In this document: positions 6,919 through 14,940 of the stretch, in pieces
Layout: every line of letters begins with the position of its first letter
Numbering within the stretch: the first letter of the stretch is position 1
Source of the DNA: CAG-826 sp964654155
GTDB taxonomy: Bacteria; Bacillota_I; Bacilli_A; RFN20; CAG-826
Assembly: GCA_964654155.1 (NCBI GenBank)
Contig: CAZZGL010000030.1
Span: forward strand, 1 to 14,940
Reading direction: 5' to 3'
Length of the DNA: 14,940 bases
The notes under the pieces: generated by a model
Seen by the model: the letters and a program-made list of their open reading frames with translations, nothing else
What the model was told of the DNA's origin: nothing
Database searches by the model: none
Program-made: the position numbers and the translations under genes

Positions 6919-8238
6919 ATGAAACAGAAAAAATTTTATTTCTCATTAGTTTTATTTTCTCTTCTAGGTCAAGTGGCTTGGGTCGTAGAAAATATGTTGT
7001 TCAATACATTTTTAAAGGATGAAATTGGAGCATCTCCTTTTCATATTGCATTAATGGTTTCATTAAGTGCGATTGTTGCCACAGTTACAACACTTTTTTT
7101 AGGTGCATATAGTGATAAAATTGGAAAGAGAAAAAAATTTATTTGGATAGGCTATATTATATGGGGAATAACAATTTTAGCTTTTTCCTTGATTAATAAA
7201 GATAATCTATTAAGCAAATATCAAATTGAAACGAAAGCTATTATAGTTGGAACATCGTTAACAATTATTTTAGATTGTGTAATGACTTTCTTTGGTAGTG
7301 TTGCTAACGATGCATGTTTTAATGCCTGGATTACTGATTCTACGAATGAAACAAATAGAGGTAAAATTGAAGGAATTAATTCAATGATGCCTTTACTTGC
7401 GGTTTTATTAGTTTTTGGTTTATTATCCGGTTTTGCGGTTCATGGTAAGTGGTGGATTTTATTTGTAATACTAGGTTTACTAATCGTAGCTGCGGGAATA
7501 ATTGGGGCGTTTACAATTGAAGAGAATAATGTTGTTGTTAATAAAGAAATAAAATATTTTAAAAGAATTTTTTATGGATTTAAAGCTTCTTCAATTAAAG
7601 AAAATAAAATGTTGTATTTAACATATTTAGCATTTGCGTTATTTGGTATAGGTGTTCAAGTATTTATGACATTTTTAATAATTTATTACGATGATGTTAT
7701 GCCAAATGGACAGTATGTTTTTGTTATGGCACCGGCGATAATTATTGCGGCAATTGCAACTTTCTTTTATGGAAGATTATATGATAAATATGGCTTTAAT
7801 AAAACGATTATTCCTTCTTTATTGGTGCTAATCTTTGGATTATCGTTATTGTCTTTAAATTTAATTAATACACTTGATGGTAATGTATTTATTATTTTTA
7901 TAGGATCTTTGTTTATGATGATAGGAAATTTATGTTCAAGCGCTATATTTGGAGCTAAGATGAGAGAACAAACACCGAAAGATAAAGTTGGTTCATTTCA
8001 AGGAATTAAAATGTTCTCACAAGTTTTAATACCAATGCTCATTGGTCCTTGGATTGGAGCAATTGCAATTACAGGAAACTTTTCTTATGATGCGGAGAGT
8101 TTTTTAGGGGGATTTGCTTCTTCTTTTAAGGCATCTCCAGCAATATTTTTAGCTTCTGCTATAATTATATTAATTTGTTTGATATTTATTGTTTTAGTAT
8201 TTAAAAAAGAAAATAAAGAGGAAATTAATAATGAATAA
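6919..8238 (+). CDS. MFS transporter, probable sugar or glycoside permease
   Basis: This membrane protein of 439 residues has about 12 hydrophobic segments, usual for the major facilitator superfamily. The family motif A is GAYSDKIGKRKKF (62-74), after the second segment, and an echo, YGRLYDKYGFNKT (284-296), lies at the equivalent place in the second half. A charged cytoplasmic loop (201-230) divides the halves. The stretch NDACFNAWITDSTNETNRGKI (130-150) resembles disaccharide and glycoside permeases of the SLC45/GPH-like type, but this resemblance is only moderate. AAAGGAAAG at 6906-6914 precedes the ATG and overlaps the end of the lipoprotein gene. The GH2 gene starts inside its last 8 bases, which points to translational coupling. 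Context suggests uptake of the sugar substrate of that hydrolase. The MFS fold is certain; the sugar role is inferred. Confidence 0.82.
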   Translation: MKQKKFYFSLVLFSLLGQVAWVVENMLFNTFLKDEIGASPFHIALMVSLSAIVATVTTLFLGAYSDKIGKRKKFIWIGYIIWGITILAFSLINKDNLLSKYQIETKAIIVGTSLTIILDCVMTFFGSVANDACFNAWITDSTNETNRGKIEGINSMMPLLAVLLVFGLLSGFAVHGKWWILFVILGLLIVAAGIIGAFTIEENNVVVNKEIKYFKRIFYGFKASSIKENKMLYLTYLAFALFGIGVQVFMTFLIIYYDDVMPNGQYVFVMAPAIIIAAIATFFYGRLYDKYGFNKTIIPSLLVLIFGLSLLSLNLINTLDGNVFIIFIGSLFMMIGNLCSSAIFGAKMREQTPKDKVGSFQGIKMFSQVLIPMLIGPWIGAIAITGNFSYDAESFLGGFASSFKASPAIFLASAIIILICLIFIVLVFKKENKEEINNE

Positions 8239-9934
8239 GGTCATTTTACATACCGATGATTTTCCTTTAGATGATATTCCCTTAAATGAATATCCACGTC
8301 CTCAATTTAAAAGAGACTCATATTTTTGTTTAAATGGAAAATGGGAAATTAAAATTACTAAAGAGAATGTTAATTTTGATGATAAATTTGATGAACAAAT
8401 AATTGTTCCTTTTCCAGTAGAATCTTATTTATCGAATATAAACCGTTATTTAGAAAAAGGAGAATATATTTATTATCGTAAAGAGTTTTCTTTACCAAAA
8501 GACTTTAAAAAAGATAAAGTTATTCTTCATTTTGATGGGGTAGATCAAATTTGTGAAGTGTATATTAATTCTAAGTTAATCAAAAAGCATGAAGGAGGAT
8601 ACCTTCCTTTTGAAATTGATATAACAGATTATTTAAAAGAAAAAAATGTTCTTTTTGTTAAAGTTCAAGATGATTTAAATATTAAATATGGTTATGGAAA
8701 GCAATCTAAAAAAAGCAAGGGAATGTGGTACACTAAAACATCAGGAATATGGAAAACTGTATGGGTTGAAAGTGTAAGTAAGAATTATTTTAAAGAGATA
8801 AAAATTGATGTTACATTAACTTCACTATCTTTAAAAATTGACACTAATATTATTAATAAGAAGTTAATTATTCATACAGAAAAAGAAGATTTAGTTTATG
8901 AATTTATAGAAAATGATATTAATATTGATATACCAAAACCACATTTATGGACTCCAGATGATCCATATTTATATTATTTTGAATTGATTGGTGAAGAAGA
9001 CAAAATTGAATCATATTTTGCTTTAAGAAAAATTGAAATAAAAAATAAAAAAACTTACTTAAATAATGAACCGATATTTTTCCATGGCATTTTAGATCAA
9101 GGATATTTTCCTGATGGATTATTAACACCTAAAAGTTATCAAAAATATAAAGATGAAATTCTTAAATTAAAAGAATTAGGATTTAATACTTTAAGAAAAC
9201 ATATTAAAGTAGAACCATTATATTTTTATTATTTGTGTGATAAATTAGGAATGATTGTTTTTCAAGATATGGTCAATAATTCTTCTTATTCTTTTATTCG
9301 CGATACTGTACTTCCAACATTAGGATTTTTAAAATGGAAAAATAAAGGAAAGCATATTTCTAAAGAAAGAAAAAATCAATTTATTAAGGAATGTAAAGAA
9401 ACTTTAGCATTATTATATAATTCTCCGTGTGTTCTATATTATACGATTTTTAATGAAGGCTGGGGACAATTTGATTCTGATAAAATGTTTAAGATGTTTA
9501 AATCACTAGATTCAACAAGAATTATTGATGCAACATCAGGATGGTTCTTTGGTCACGAAAGCGATGTTGATTCTTATCATATTTATTTTAAGCCTATAAA
9601 ATTTAAAGCTAAAAATAGACCTGTTATTATTTCGGAATTTGGTGGTTATGTTTATAAAGAAAAAGAACATAGTTTTAATTTAGATAGGACATATGGATAT
9701 CGTATATATAAAAATAAAGAAGATTATCATAAAGGATTAAGTGATTTATATTTATTACAAATAATTCCTCAAATTAAAAAAGGGTTATGTGGAGCAATAT
9801 ATACTCAAGTTAGTGATGTCGAAGATGAAACAAATGGATTATTTACATATGATCGAAAAGTTGTTAAAGTTCCATTAGAGATAATGAAAGATATTAAATG
9901 TAGAATTGATGATGAAATTAAAAATATTAAATAA
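8231..9934 (+). CDS. Cytoplasmic glycoside hydrolase family 2 enzyme
   Basis: This is a retaining glycosidase of the GH2 family, which includes beta-galactosidase, beta-glucuronidase and beta-mannosidase. The N-terminal sugar-binding jelly-roll (about 20-182) starts with the typical YPRPQFKRDSYFCLNGKWE and contains FDGVDQICEVYINS (101-114) and EGGYLPFEIDIT. A short Ig-like domain follows (183-270). The TIM barrel (275-567) carries the acid/base in IFNEGWGQF (E409) and the nucleophile in IISEFGGY (E469). Both catalytic glutamates are present. At 567 residues it has the core three domains only, with none of the C-terminal domains of LacZ. There is no signal peptide, so it acts inside the cell on imported sugar. 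The ATG overlaps the transporter gene by 8 bases. The substrate cannot be assigned: I do not see a clear glucuronidase-type NxK signature. The last part, TNGLFTYDRKVVK, is typical of the family. Confidence 0.88.
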   Translation: MNKVILHTDDFPLDDIPLNEYPRPQFKRDSYFCLNGKWEIKITKENVNFDDKFDEQIIVPFPVESYLSNINRYLEKGEYIYYRKEFSLPKDFKKDKVILHFDGVDQICEVYINSKLIKKHEGGYLPFEIDITDYLKEKNVLFVKVQDDLNIKYGYGKQSKKSKGMWYTKTSGIWKTVWVESVSKNYFKEIKIDVTLTSLSLKIDTNIINKKLIIHTEKEDLVYEFIENDINIDIPKPHLWTPDDPYLYYFELIGEEDKIESYFALRKIEIKNKKTYLNNEPIFFHGILDQGYFPDGLLTPKSYQKYKDEILKLKELGFNTLRKHIKVEPLYFYYLCDKLGMIVFQDMVNNSSYSFIRDTVLPTLGFLKWKNKGKHISKERKNQFIKECKETLALLYNSPCVLYYTIFNEGWGQFDSDKMFKMFKSLDSTRIIDATSGWFFGHESDVDSYHIYFKPIKFKAKNRPVIISEFGGYVYKEKEHSFNLDRTYGYRIYKNKEDYHKGLSDLYLLQIIPQIKKGLCGAIYTQVSDVEDETNGLFTYDRKVVKVPLEIMKDIKCRIDDEIKNIK

Positions 9935-10009
9935 TTATGATGTTTTTAATTTAATCTGATGTTAATAATCTTTATTTATAATAATTTTGATGTAAGAAAT
10001 TAAATATTA

Positions 10010-10038
10010 TTGCAGTTAAATTATTAGACCGTTATTAA
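10010..10038 (+). promoter_or_regulatory. Possible promoter of the flavoprotein gene
   Basis: TTGCAG (10010-10015) and TATTAA (10033-10038) are separated by 17 bases. Transcription would start near 10045, right at the ribosome binding site, giving a very short leader. In such AT-rich DNA this could be chance. Confidence 0.3.
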
Positions 10039-10053
10039 TTCAAAGAAAGGAGT

Positions 10054-10072
10054 GTCGGGTTGTCTACTCGAC
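10054..10072 (+). promoter_or_regulatory. Hairpin with the TTG start codon in its loop
   Basis: GTCGGG (10054-10059) can pair with CTCGAC (10067-10072), with one G-U pair. The 7-base loop TTGTCTA begins with the start codon of the flavoprotein gene. The stem is unusually GC-rich for this region. It could lower or tune translation initiation. Confidence 0.35.
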
Positions 10073-11259
10073 TTAATTATATGAAAGTTGCTATTATTGG
10101 AGGAGGACCTTCAGGAATATTAAGCGCAATTATGCTTAAGAAAAATAATAAAGAATTTGAAGTTATAATTATTGAAAAAGAAGAGCGATTAGGTAAAAAG
10201 ATATATGTCTCCGGTAATGGTCGTTGTAATTTGTTTAATAATTCTCAAGGTGAGGATTGTTATAATTCTTATCGAAATGCAGAAATGGCAAAAAAAGTTT
10301 TTGAAAGTGTTGATATTTTAAAAACTCTAAATTATTTAGGATTAGATATAAAATTTGAAGGAAAATTAGGATATCCATATACAGAATCTGCAAAAACAGT
10401 TATGGATGTTTTTATGTATCATTTAAAAAAAGAAAATATTGCTATCTATACGAAAACAGAATTTAATGATTATTTCTTTGATGGAAATAAAATAGTTATT
10501 GAAACAAGCAAAGGAATGTTTAAAGTAGATAAATTAGTGATTGCATGTGGGGGAAAGTCAAGCCCTGTTCATGGGTCAAATGGAAGTATTTATCATATTT
10601 TAGAAAACCATGGATATGAAATAACTTCTTTATATCCAGGATTGTTGCCAATAAAAGTTAAGGAAAATGTAGAATATTTAAAGGGAAATAAAGTAAAGTG
10701 TTTAGTTTCCTTAAATAAAGAAGGTAAAACAATATATCAAGAAAAAGGTGAAGTATTATTTAAAGAAGATGGATTAAGTGGCATTGCTATTATGAACTGT
10801 AGTTCTATTATCGCAAGAAATGATGTTAAGGGAGAATATGATATTTCTTTAGATTTATTTTCTCATTTAAGTGAAGACGAATTGGTTGAATTATGGATTA
10901 AAAAAAGTGAAAATGGTTATCCATATTTAGATGGGTCAATATTAACTCCAATAGCAAGATATATAGAGGCATATACCTTAACAAAAGGAAAGAAAAATAT
11001 AGAGGAAACTAAAAGAGTTGCTAAATATGCTAAAAACCTAGTATTTAGTTATGATTCGTTATATTCATTCAAATCATCTCAAGTTACTGTTGGTGGAGTA
11101 AATATTAAACAAATAAAAGATAATTTTGAATCGTCAATTGAAAATAATGTTTATATTCTTGGAGAAACATTGGATAATGATGGATTATGTGGAGGATTTA
11201 ATTTAATGTGGTGCTTTGGTACCAGTTTAAAATTTGTTAATGATTTGATTAAAAAATAA
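10060..11259 (+). CDS. HI0933/BaiN-like FAD-dependent oxidoreductase
   Basis: This flavoprotein of 399 residues belongs to the HI0933 family, which includes YhiN and BaiN. Members are FAD-dependent, and several are reported as reductases; the substrate here is unknown. The Rossmann dinucleotide motif is IIGGGPSG (12-19), then IIEKEERLGKKI. The family signature SGNGRCNLFN is at 51-60, a second FAD-contact motif IACGGKSSP follows in the middle, and the C-terminal block is NDGLCGGFNLMWCFGTS (373-389). I keep the TTG start at 10060 because AAAGGAG (10046-10052) lies 7 bases upstream; the ATG at 10081, which would start directly at MKVAIIGGG, has no binding site nearby. The cardiolipin synthase gene starts 74 bases downstream on the same strand and may share its transcript. 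The protein is probably cytoplasmic, with no signal peptide or membrane segment. Confidence 0.85.
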   Translation: MSTRLNYMKVAIIGGGPSGILSAIMLKKNNKEFEVIIIEKEERLGKKIYVSGNGRCNLFNNSQGEDCYNSYRNAEMAKKVFESVDILKTLNYLGLDIKFEGKLGYPYTESAKTVMDVFMYHLKKENIAIYTKTEFNDYFFDGNKIVIETSKGMFKVDKLVIACGGKSSPVHGSNGSIYHILENHGYEITSLYPGLLPIKVKENVEYLKGNKVKCLVSLNKEGKTIYQEKGEVLFKEDGLSGIAIMNCSSIIARNDVKGEYDISLDLFSHLSEDELVELWIKKSENGYPYLDGSILTPIARYIEAYTLTKGKKNIEETKRVAKYAKNLVFSYDSLYSFKSSQVTVGGVNIKQIKDNFESSIENNVYILGETLDNDGLCGGFNLMWCFGTSLKFVNDLIKK

Positions 11260-11333
11260 TTTGCATTTAGTAAAAAAGTAATTGAAAATAAATATATATG
11301 GAAAAATTGCAAAAAATAAAGGCGAGGTAGTAT

Positions 11334-12866
11334 ATGAAAAGAGCGGGTAAAAAAGGAATTTCTATTACGAGAGTATTGTTAATATCTATATTATCAATAG
11401 CTTTTGTTTTATTTGAATTGTTTTTATATTATTTAATTTTAAAAGCATATTACAATATAACCTGGGTTTTCTTATTAGTTAGAGTTATTGGATTTATTTG
11501 TTCTTTTTACCTTTATAGTAAAAAGTCAAATAGCAACTATAAACTTACCTGGATTATTGCGTTTTTAATTATGCCATTAAGTGGAACTTTAATTTTCTTA
11601 TTATTCGGTAATGGAAGAATGCTTCCAAAAAGAAAATATAAAAAGGTTTCAAAATCGCTAGAATTATATATAAAGAAAAATGATGTTATTGATAACCTAA
11701 AAGCTTTAGATGAAATTGGATATAAACATTTAGCGTTAGTTAATAAACTAACTGGTTTCCAAGCTTATCAAAATACTGAAACAAAGTTTTATGGTCAAAT
11801 TGAAGAAAAACATAAACAGCTTATTGAAGATTTAAAATCCGCGAAAAAGTATATTTTTATTGAAACATTTATTATTAGTAAAGGACAATTGTGGAATGAA
11901 ATAAAGGATATTCTTTATAAAAAGGCTACAGAAGGCGTAGAAATTAAATTATTGTTTGATGATATAGGCTCGAAATTTAGAAAACCAAAAAATGATTTTG
12001 AAATCTTAAAATCATTCGCACATGTTAAAATCAAAGCCTATAATCCGATGAAAGAGAATTTAACACCGGGATTAAATTATCGAGATCATCGAAAAATAAT
12101 AATTATCGATGGAGAAATAGGCTATGTCGGTGGAGATAATTTAGCTGATGAATATATTAATATTAATAGTCCTTATGGTCATTGGAGAGATACTTCTTTA
12201 AGAATTAAAGGTGAATCAATATATAATTTATTATTATCATTTTCACAAATATGGTTTATGACAACATCAGAAATGATAATGGTGGATAAGTACATAGCAG
12301 AGACAGATGTTGTTAATTCTTCGATTCATATGTTCTTTTGCGATGGACCAGTTAATGGAGCTGATCCGGCATATGATTTGTATTTATCATTGATTAATAA
12401 TGCGCAAAAGAGCATATATATTTCAACACCATATTTTATAATTGATGATAATTTTATTGGCGCAATCGAAAGAGCGTGTCTTAGTGGTGTTGATGTTAGA
12501 ATATTAGTTCCTCATATTCCCGATAAGAGAGCAGTATTTACAATGACAAGAGCCCATTATCGAGATATTCTTGCAGCTGGAGGAAGAATATATGAATACA
12601 CACCTGGATTTAATCACGCAAAAGAAATTATTGTTGATGGTAAATATGCGGTTATAGGCACGATTAATTGTGATTATCGTAGCTTCTATTTACATTTTGA
12701 ATGTGGACATTTTATGATGTATGATCCTAGTGTTAAAGAAATGAGTAAAGATTATATTTCTACCTTAATGAAATCTCAAGAAATAACTTATGAAGAATGG
12801 AAAAAAAGACCATGGTATCGTAAAGTTGTTGAGTTTGTTTTTAAAGTTATTTCACCATTATTATAA
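11334..12866 (+). CDS. cls: Cardiolipin synthase (phospholipase D type)
   Basis: This membrane enzyme joins two phosphatidylglycerol molecules into cardiolipin and glycerol. Two N-terminal membrane segments (about 13-38 and 43-61) and a third hydrophobic stretch (72-91) form the usual N-terminal domain, ending in LIFLLFGNG. Two phospholipase D HKD motifs are intact: HRKIIIID (H252, K254, D259) followed by GGDN, and HAKEIIVD (H428, K430, D435) followed by GTIN. The C-terminus, WYRKVVEFVFKVISPLL, resembles the usual family ending. The length of 510 residues is normal. The ATG at 11334 has GGCGAGGT at 11321-11328, 5 bases upstream. It is either second in an operon with the flavoprotein or has its own promoter in the 74-base gap, where I see none that convinces. 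A stem-loop terminator follows immediately. Confidence 0.93.
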   Translation: MKRAGKKGISITRVLLISILSIAFVLFELFLYYLILKAYYNITWVFLLVRVIGFICSFYLYSKKSNSNYKLTWIIAFLIMPLSGTLIFLLFGNGRMLPKRKYKKVSKSLELYIKKNDVIDNLKALDEIGYKHLALVNKLTGFQAYQNTETKFYGQIEEKHKQLIEDLKSAKKYIFIETFIISKGQLWNEIKDILYKKATEGVEIKLLFDDIGSKFRKPKNDFEILKSFAHVKIKAYNPMKENLTPGLNYRDHRKIIIIDGEIGYVGGDNLADEYININSPYGHWRDTSLRIKGESIYNLLLSFSQIWFMTTSEMIMVDKYIAETDVVNSSIHMFFCDGPVNGADPAYDLYLSLINNAQKSIYISTPYFIIDDNFIGAIERACLSGVDVRILVPHIPDKRAVFTMTRAHYRDILAAGGRIYEYTPGFNHAKEIIVDGKYAVIGTINCDYRSFYLHFECGHFMMYDPSVKEMSKDYISTLMKSQEITYEEWKKRPWYRKVVEFVFKVISPLL

Positions 12867-12870
12867 TAAT

Positions 12871-12918
12871 AAAAGCATAAATATTAAGATTGGGAGTCTT
12901 TAAGTTTATGTTTTTTTT
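12871..12918. terminator. Intrinsic terminator between convergent genes, possibly bidirectional
   Basis: An imperfect hairpin spans 12876-12910. The outer pairs are CATAAA with TTTATG; the inner pairs are TTAAGA with TCTTTAA (one bulged T); the loop is TTGGGAG. Eight T residues (12911-12918) follow on the plus strand, giving a standard terminator for the cardiolipin synthase gene. On the minus strand the trailing tract is only CTTTT, so termination of the CotH gene there would be weaker. The T-tract overlaps the CotH stop codon. Confidence 0.7.
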
Positions 12919-14875
12919 AAGATATTGTCCAACTACAAGTACCTAAAGAAGTATCCACTATTACAGAAAAGGTTTTTCCTAAAGTGGATATATCAGGATT
13001 AATAACAATATCACCGCCATGACGAACAAGCACTCCACCATTTGATTCGGTTCTTAACCAATAACCTGATGTTCCTAATTCTGAAGCAAATACTTTAAAT
13101 CTAAAATCGTTAATATCTTCTTCTTTGATTATATGGTCAAATCGATAAGTAGTATTATCAACTTTATAGAAACGATTGTTTTTATCACATGTTTCCCAGT
13201 TTTGAGTATAACGGAAATAAAACTCACTACAATTCTTGATTAAATTATTATCATCATTATTTGAATTATCATTATTATTTAATGCACCATTTATGGTTTT
13301 AGTTTTATTAGATAAATATTCTTTAAAACTCATATTATGTGAAGTGCCTTCATAAGTTTCTTCTAAAGAAAATACTACTGGATTAATAGAGGATTTTTCA
13401 AAGGTTTCATAATTCTTTTTTACGAGGTTATAAATATTATTAAAATGTTCATTTGTAGCCCAGACGCTATCTAATACTTTTTTTAATGATTCAATATATT
13501 TTGTTCTAGTAGAACTGCTACTATTTAGAATTGTTTTTAAATATAATGGATTAACTTGTTCATTTCCATTTCCGACGGCTTTATTTTCAAAAGGAGAAGT
13601 TAACGATAAAGCATGACCGCTAGGATCCCATTCTCTTGAATTACCTAAAACACGATCTTGATCTATTGGAATGATAACCATTTTTCCATCAGTTCTTCTA
13701 AAATATAAACAATAGTTGTTATAGTTATTTCTTAAATCATCAGGATTTCCTAAAAAGGTTGATATAGCTTCAAACATTGCAAAGTATTCTAAATCAACAT
13801 ATTTTTCAATTTCGCTTTCATTTTGATTTTTTAATACAGAAAAGGCGTTTTTAATTAAAGTATGGTCGCCTCCATTGTCGGTATTCGTTTTAATTTCAAA
13901 TGATGGAACATTAAGATGATCAGAAGATTCAACGCCGATCATGTTATCGTTTAAATATGACATGTTAGGAACACCTGCACCTCCATTAAGTCCATAAGAG
14001 GCTTTATATAATTGACCATAGGAGGAGTTTTCAACACCTATGTTTCCCTTTTTTTCTTCATCCCATGTTCCTAAATTAATATAGTTATGGTCACTATCTA
14101 ATGAATTCTTAATAAATTTTTTTGTTAATGGTTCGGTAATTAAGTAAGTTCCATAATTGATATTCTTTTTACCATCTTGATTAATAATTACTTTTCCAAA
14201 ATTGCTATGTTGAGAAAGAATACCAAAACTTCGATACATTTCAAGAGCGTAATATTCTTTGATGTGAGATTGGTCGCGAAGTTTGTTATAACGCAAATCT
14301 AATTTGCTTAGTTTTAAGAATTTACGATCTTCGCGTTCCTTTCTTTCATTTTCATTATTCCAAGAAATTCGTTCATCTTCTGTATATAAATTTGGATCAT
14401 CGAAAGTTTCTTCAAAAGATAGTTTTAAGTGAATATTAGAATATATATTTCCATTTTCATCAATAAAATCATGACGAGAAGTGTTGCCTTTCATTCTAAC
14501 GCCAACATCATTATATTCAAAAATGAAATCTTTATTTTTTATGGAAATTGTGATTTTAACATTATCCGCTCTTCGATAAATTGGCGATTTGGCATTTAGA
14601 TTACTGTATTTATAATAATCATTTTGAATCTTTTGAAGCTCGCTAGTTGACATATTAATTTCAACAGAAACAACATTATTAATATCAAATAAGTCTAAAT
14701 AAGTCAGATCATCTTTTGTTAAATCTTCAATAGGAATAGATGAAGATGATGCATTTGAACTTGAAGTTGTATTAATTATATTGCTGGAATTTGAAGTAGA
14801 TGTTGATTGGATATTAATAGAACAACCGCTAAAAAATAAAGTACTACAGAGTAATAGTATCTTATGATATTTCAT
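12917..14875 (-). CDS. CotH-family lipoprotein
   Basis: This is a predicted membrane-anchored outer-surface protein of the CotH kinase-like family; CotH in Bacillus is an atypical protein kinase acting on spore coat proteins. The signal peptide ends in lipobox FFSGC (C18), followed by a Ser/Thr/Asn-rich tether (21-47). CotH motifs include VGVRMKGNTSRH (124-135), KLSKLDLRYNKLRD (188-201), YGTYLITEPL (241-250) and the acidic metal or nucleotide site MVIIPIDQDRVLG (399-411, with D405 and D407). The CotH core runs to about 530. An Asn/Asp-rich linker (533-544) leads to a C-terminal domain of about 105 residues (547-652) with cysteines at 549, 563 and 647, beta-rich and unrecognised. No spore genes are visible. 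CotH homologues also occur in non-spore surface systems, often with polyphosphate polymerases, so a coat role is not assumed. Read on its strand, AGAGGA lies 6 bases before the ATG. Confidence 0.82.
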   Translation of the reverse strand: MKYHKILLLCSTLFFSGCSINIQSTSTSNSSNIINTTSSSNASSSSIPIEDLTKDDLTYLDLFDINNVVSVEINMSTSELQKIQNDYYKYSNLNAKSPIYRRADNVKITISIKNKDFIFEYNDVGVRMKGNTSRHDFIDENGNIYSNIHLKLSFEETFDDPNLYTEDERISWNNENERKEREDRKFLKLSKLDLRYNKLRDQSHIKEYYALEMYRSFGILSQHSNFGKVIINQDGKKNINYGTYLITEPLTKKFIKNSLDSDHNYINLGTWDEEKKGNIGVENSSYGQLYKASYGLNGGAGVPNMSYLNDNMIGVESSDHLNVPSFEIKTNTDNGGDHTLIKNAFSVLKNQNESEIEKYVDLEYFAMFEAISTFLGNPDDLRNNYNNYCLYFRRTDGKMVIIPIDQDRVLGNSREWDPSGHALSLTSPFENKAVGNGNEQVNPLYLKTILNSSSSTRTKYIESLKKVLDSVWATNEHFNNIYNLVKKNYETFEKSSINPVVFSLEETYEGTSHNMSFKEYLSNKTKTINGALNNNDNSNNDDNNLIKNCSEFYFRYTQNWETCDKNNRFYKVDNTTYRFDHIIKEEDINDFRFKVFASELGTSGYWLRTESNGGVLVRHGGDIVINPDISTLGKTFSVIVDTSLGTCSWTIS

Positions 14876-14899
14876 TGTTTTTCCTCTCGTAAGATATGT

Positions 14900-14928
14900 A
14901 GTATAGAAATATTGTTAGAGAGAACAAT
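14900..14928 (-). promoter_or_regulatory. Promoter of the CotH gene with overlapping inverted repeat
   Basis: On the minus strand, TTGTTC (14922-14927) and TATACT (14900-14905) are 16 bases apart. The inverted repeat ATTGTT-agagag-AACAAT (14911-14928) covers the -35 and most of the spacer, a typical place for a repressor operator. Transcription would start near 14893, giving a leader of about 18 bases. Confidence 0.5.
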
Positions 14929-14940
14929 GTTTCTTACTCA

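Noticed and set aside
8919..9128. Minus-strand open frame inside the GH2 gene
   Set aside because: It has no motif and no ribosome binding site, and lies fully within a well-supported gene.
9938..9993. Three TGATGT hexamers in the gap after the GH2 gene
   Set aside because: Their spacing is irregular (19 and 31 bases) and the flanks are not alike. In AT-rich DNA this is likely chance. No terminator or RNA gene was seen in this 125-base gap.
199..14875. A defence or novel multi-gene system
   Set aside because: The genes fall into known, mostly housekeeping or nutrient-use families, with no toxin, effector, reverse transcriptase or CRISPR-like parts. The polymerase-YolD pair and the nuclease are each explained by established families.

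Overview
The window is AT-rich DNA, strongly biased to A/T codons, with compact genes and AGGAGG-type ribosome binding sites. Several signal peptides are typical of Gram-positive bacteria: two lipoboxes and one Sec signal paired with a C-terminal membrane anchor. TGG is used for Trp, and TGA ends the first gene, so the genetic code is standard and not the Mycoplasma type. This suggests a low-GC member of the Bacillota, plausibly an uncultured host-associated Bacilli or Erysipelotrichia-like lineage. That placement is inference. Ten protein-coding genes are supported. I see no tRNA, rRNA, CRISPR array or complete mobile element.

Left part (1-2256). The first 53 bases carry two copies of an 18-bp repeat that look like one end of an insertion sequence lying outside the window. 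A translesion-repair pair follows: a Y-family DNA polymerase of the UvrX/UmuC type and an overlapping YolD-like gene. They meet, tail to tail and only 5 bases apart, a small P-loop kinase gene on the other strand. The kinase has its own promoter, facing away from the next gene.

Middle part (2257-9934). A secreted endonuclease I-like nuclease carries several Ig-like domains and a cysteine-containing C-terminal membrane anchor. Next is a tight three-gene unit: a beta-helical carbohydrate-binding lipoprotein of the Cthe_2159 type with an inserted module, an MFS transporter, and a cytoplasmic glycoside hydrolase family 2 enzyme. The spacings are an 11-base gap and an 8-base overlap. The layout suggests capture, uptake and intracellular cleavage of a glycoside or oligosaccharide whose identity cannot be read from the sequence.

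Right part (9935-14940). An HI0933/BaiN-like flavoprotein starts at TTG. It is followed by a cardiolipin synthase with both HKD motifs intact. A stem-loop terminator then separates it from a convergent CotH-family lipoprotein gene, whose promoter lies at the right edge of the window.

Most of the window is ordinary chromosomal content. The points worth a second look are the inserted module in the carbohydrate-binding lipoprotein, the GCGK C-terminal anchor of the nuclease, the small sugar-use operon, several inverted repeats at promoters or start sites, and the possible IS end.
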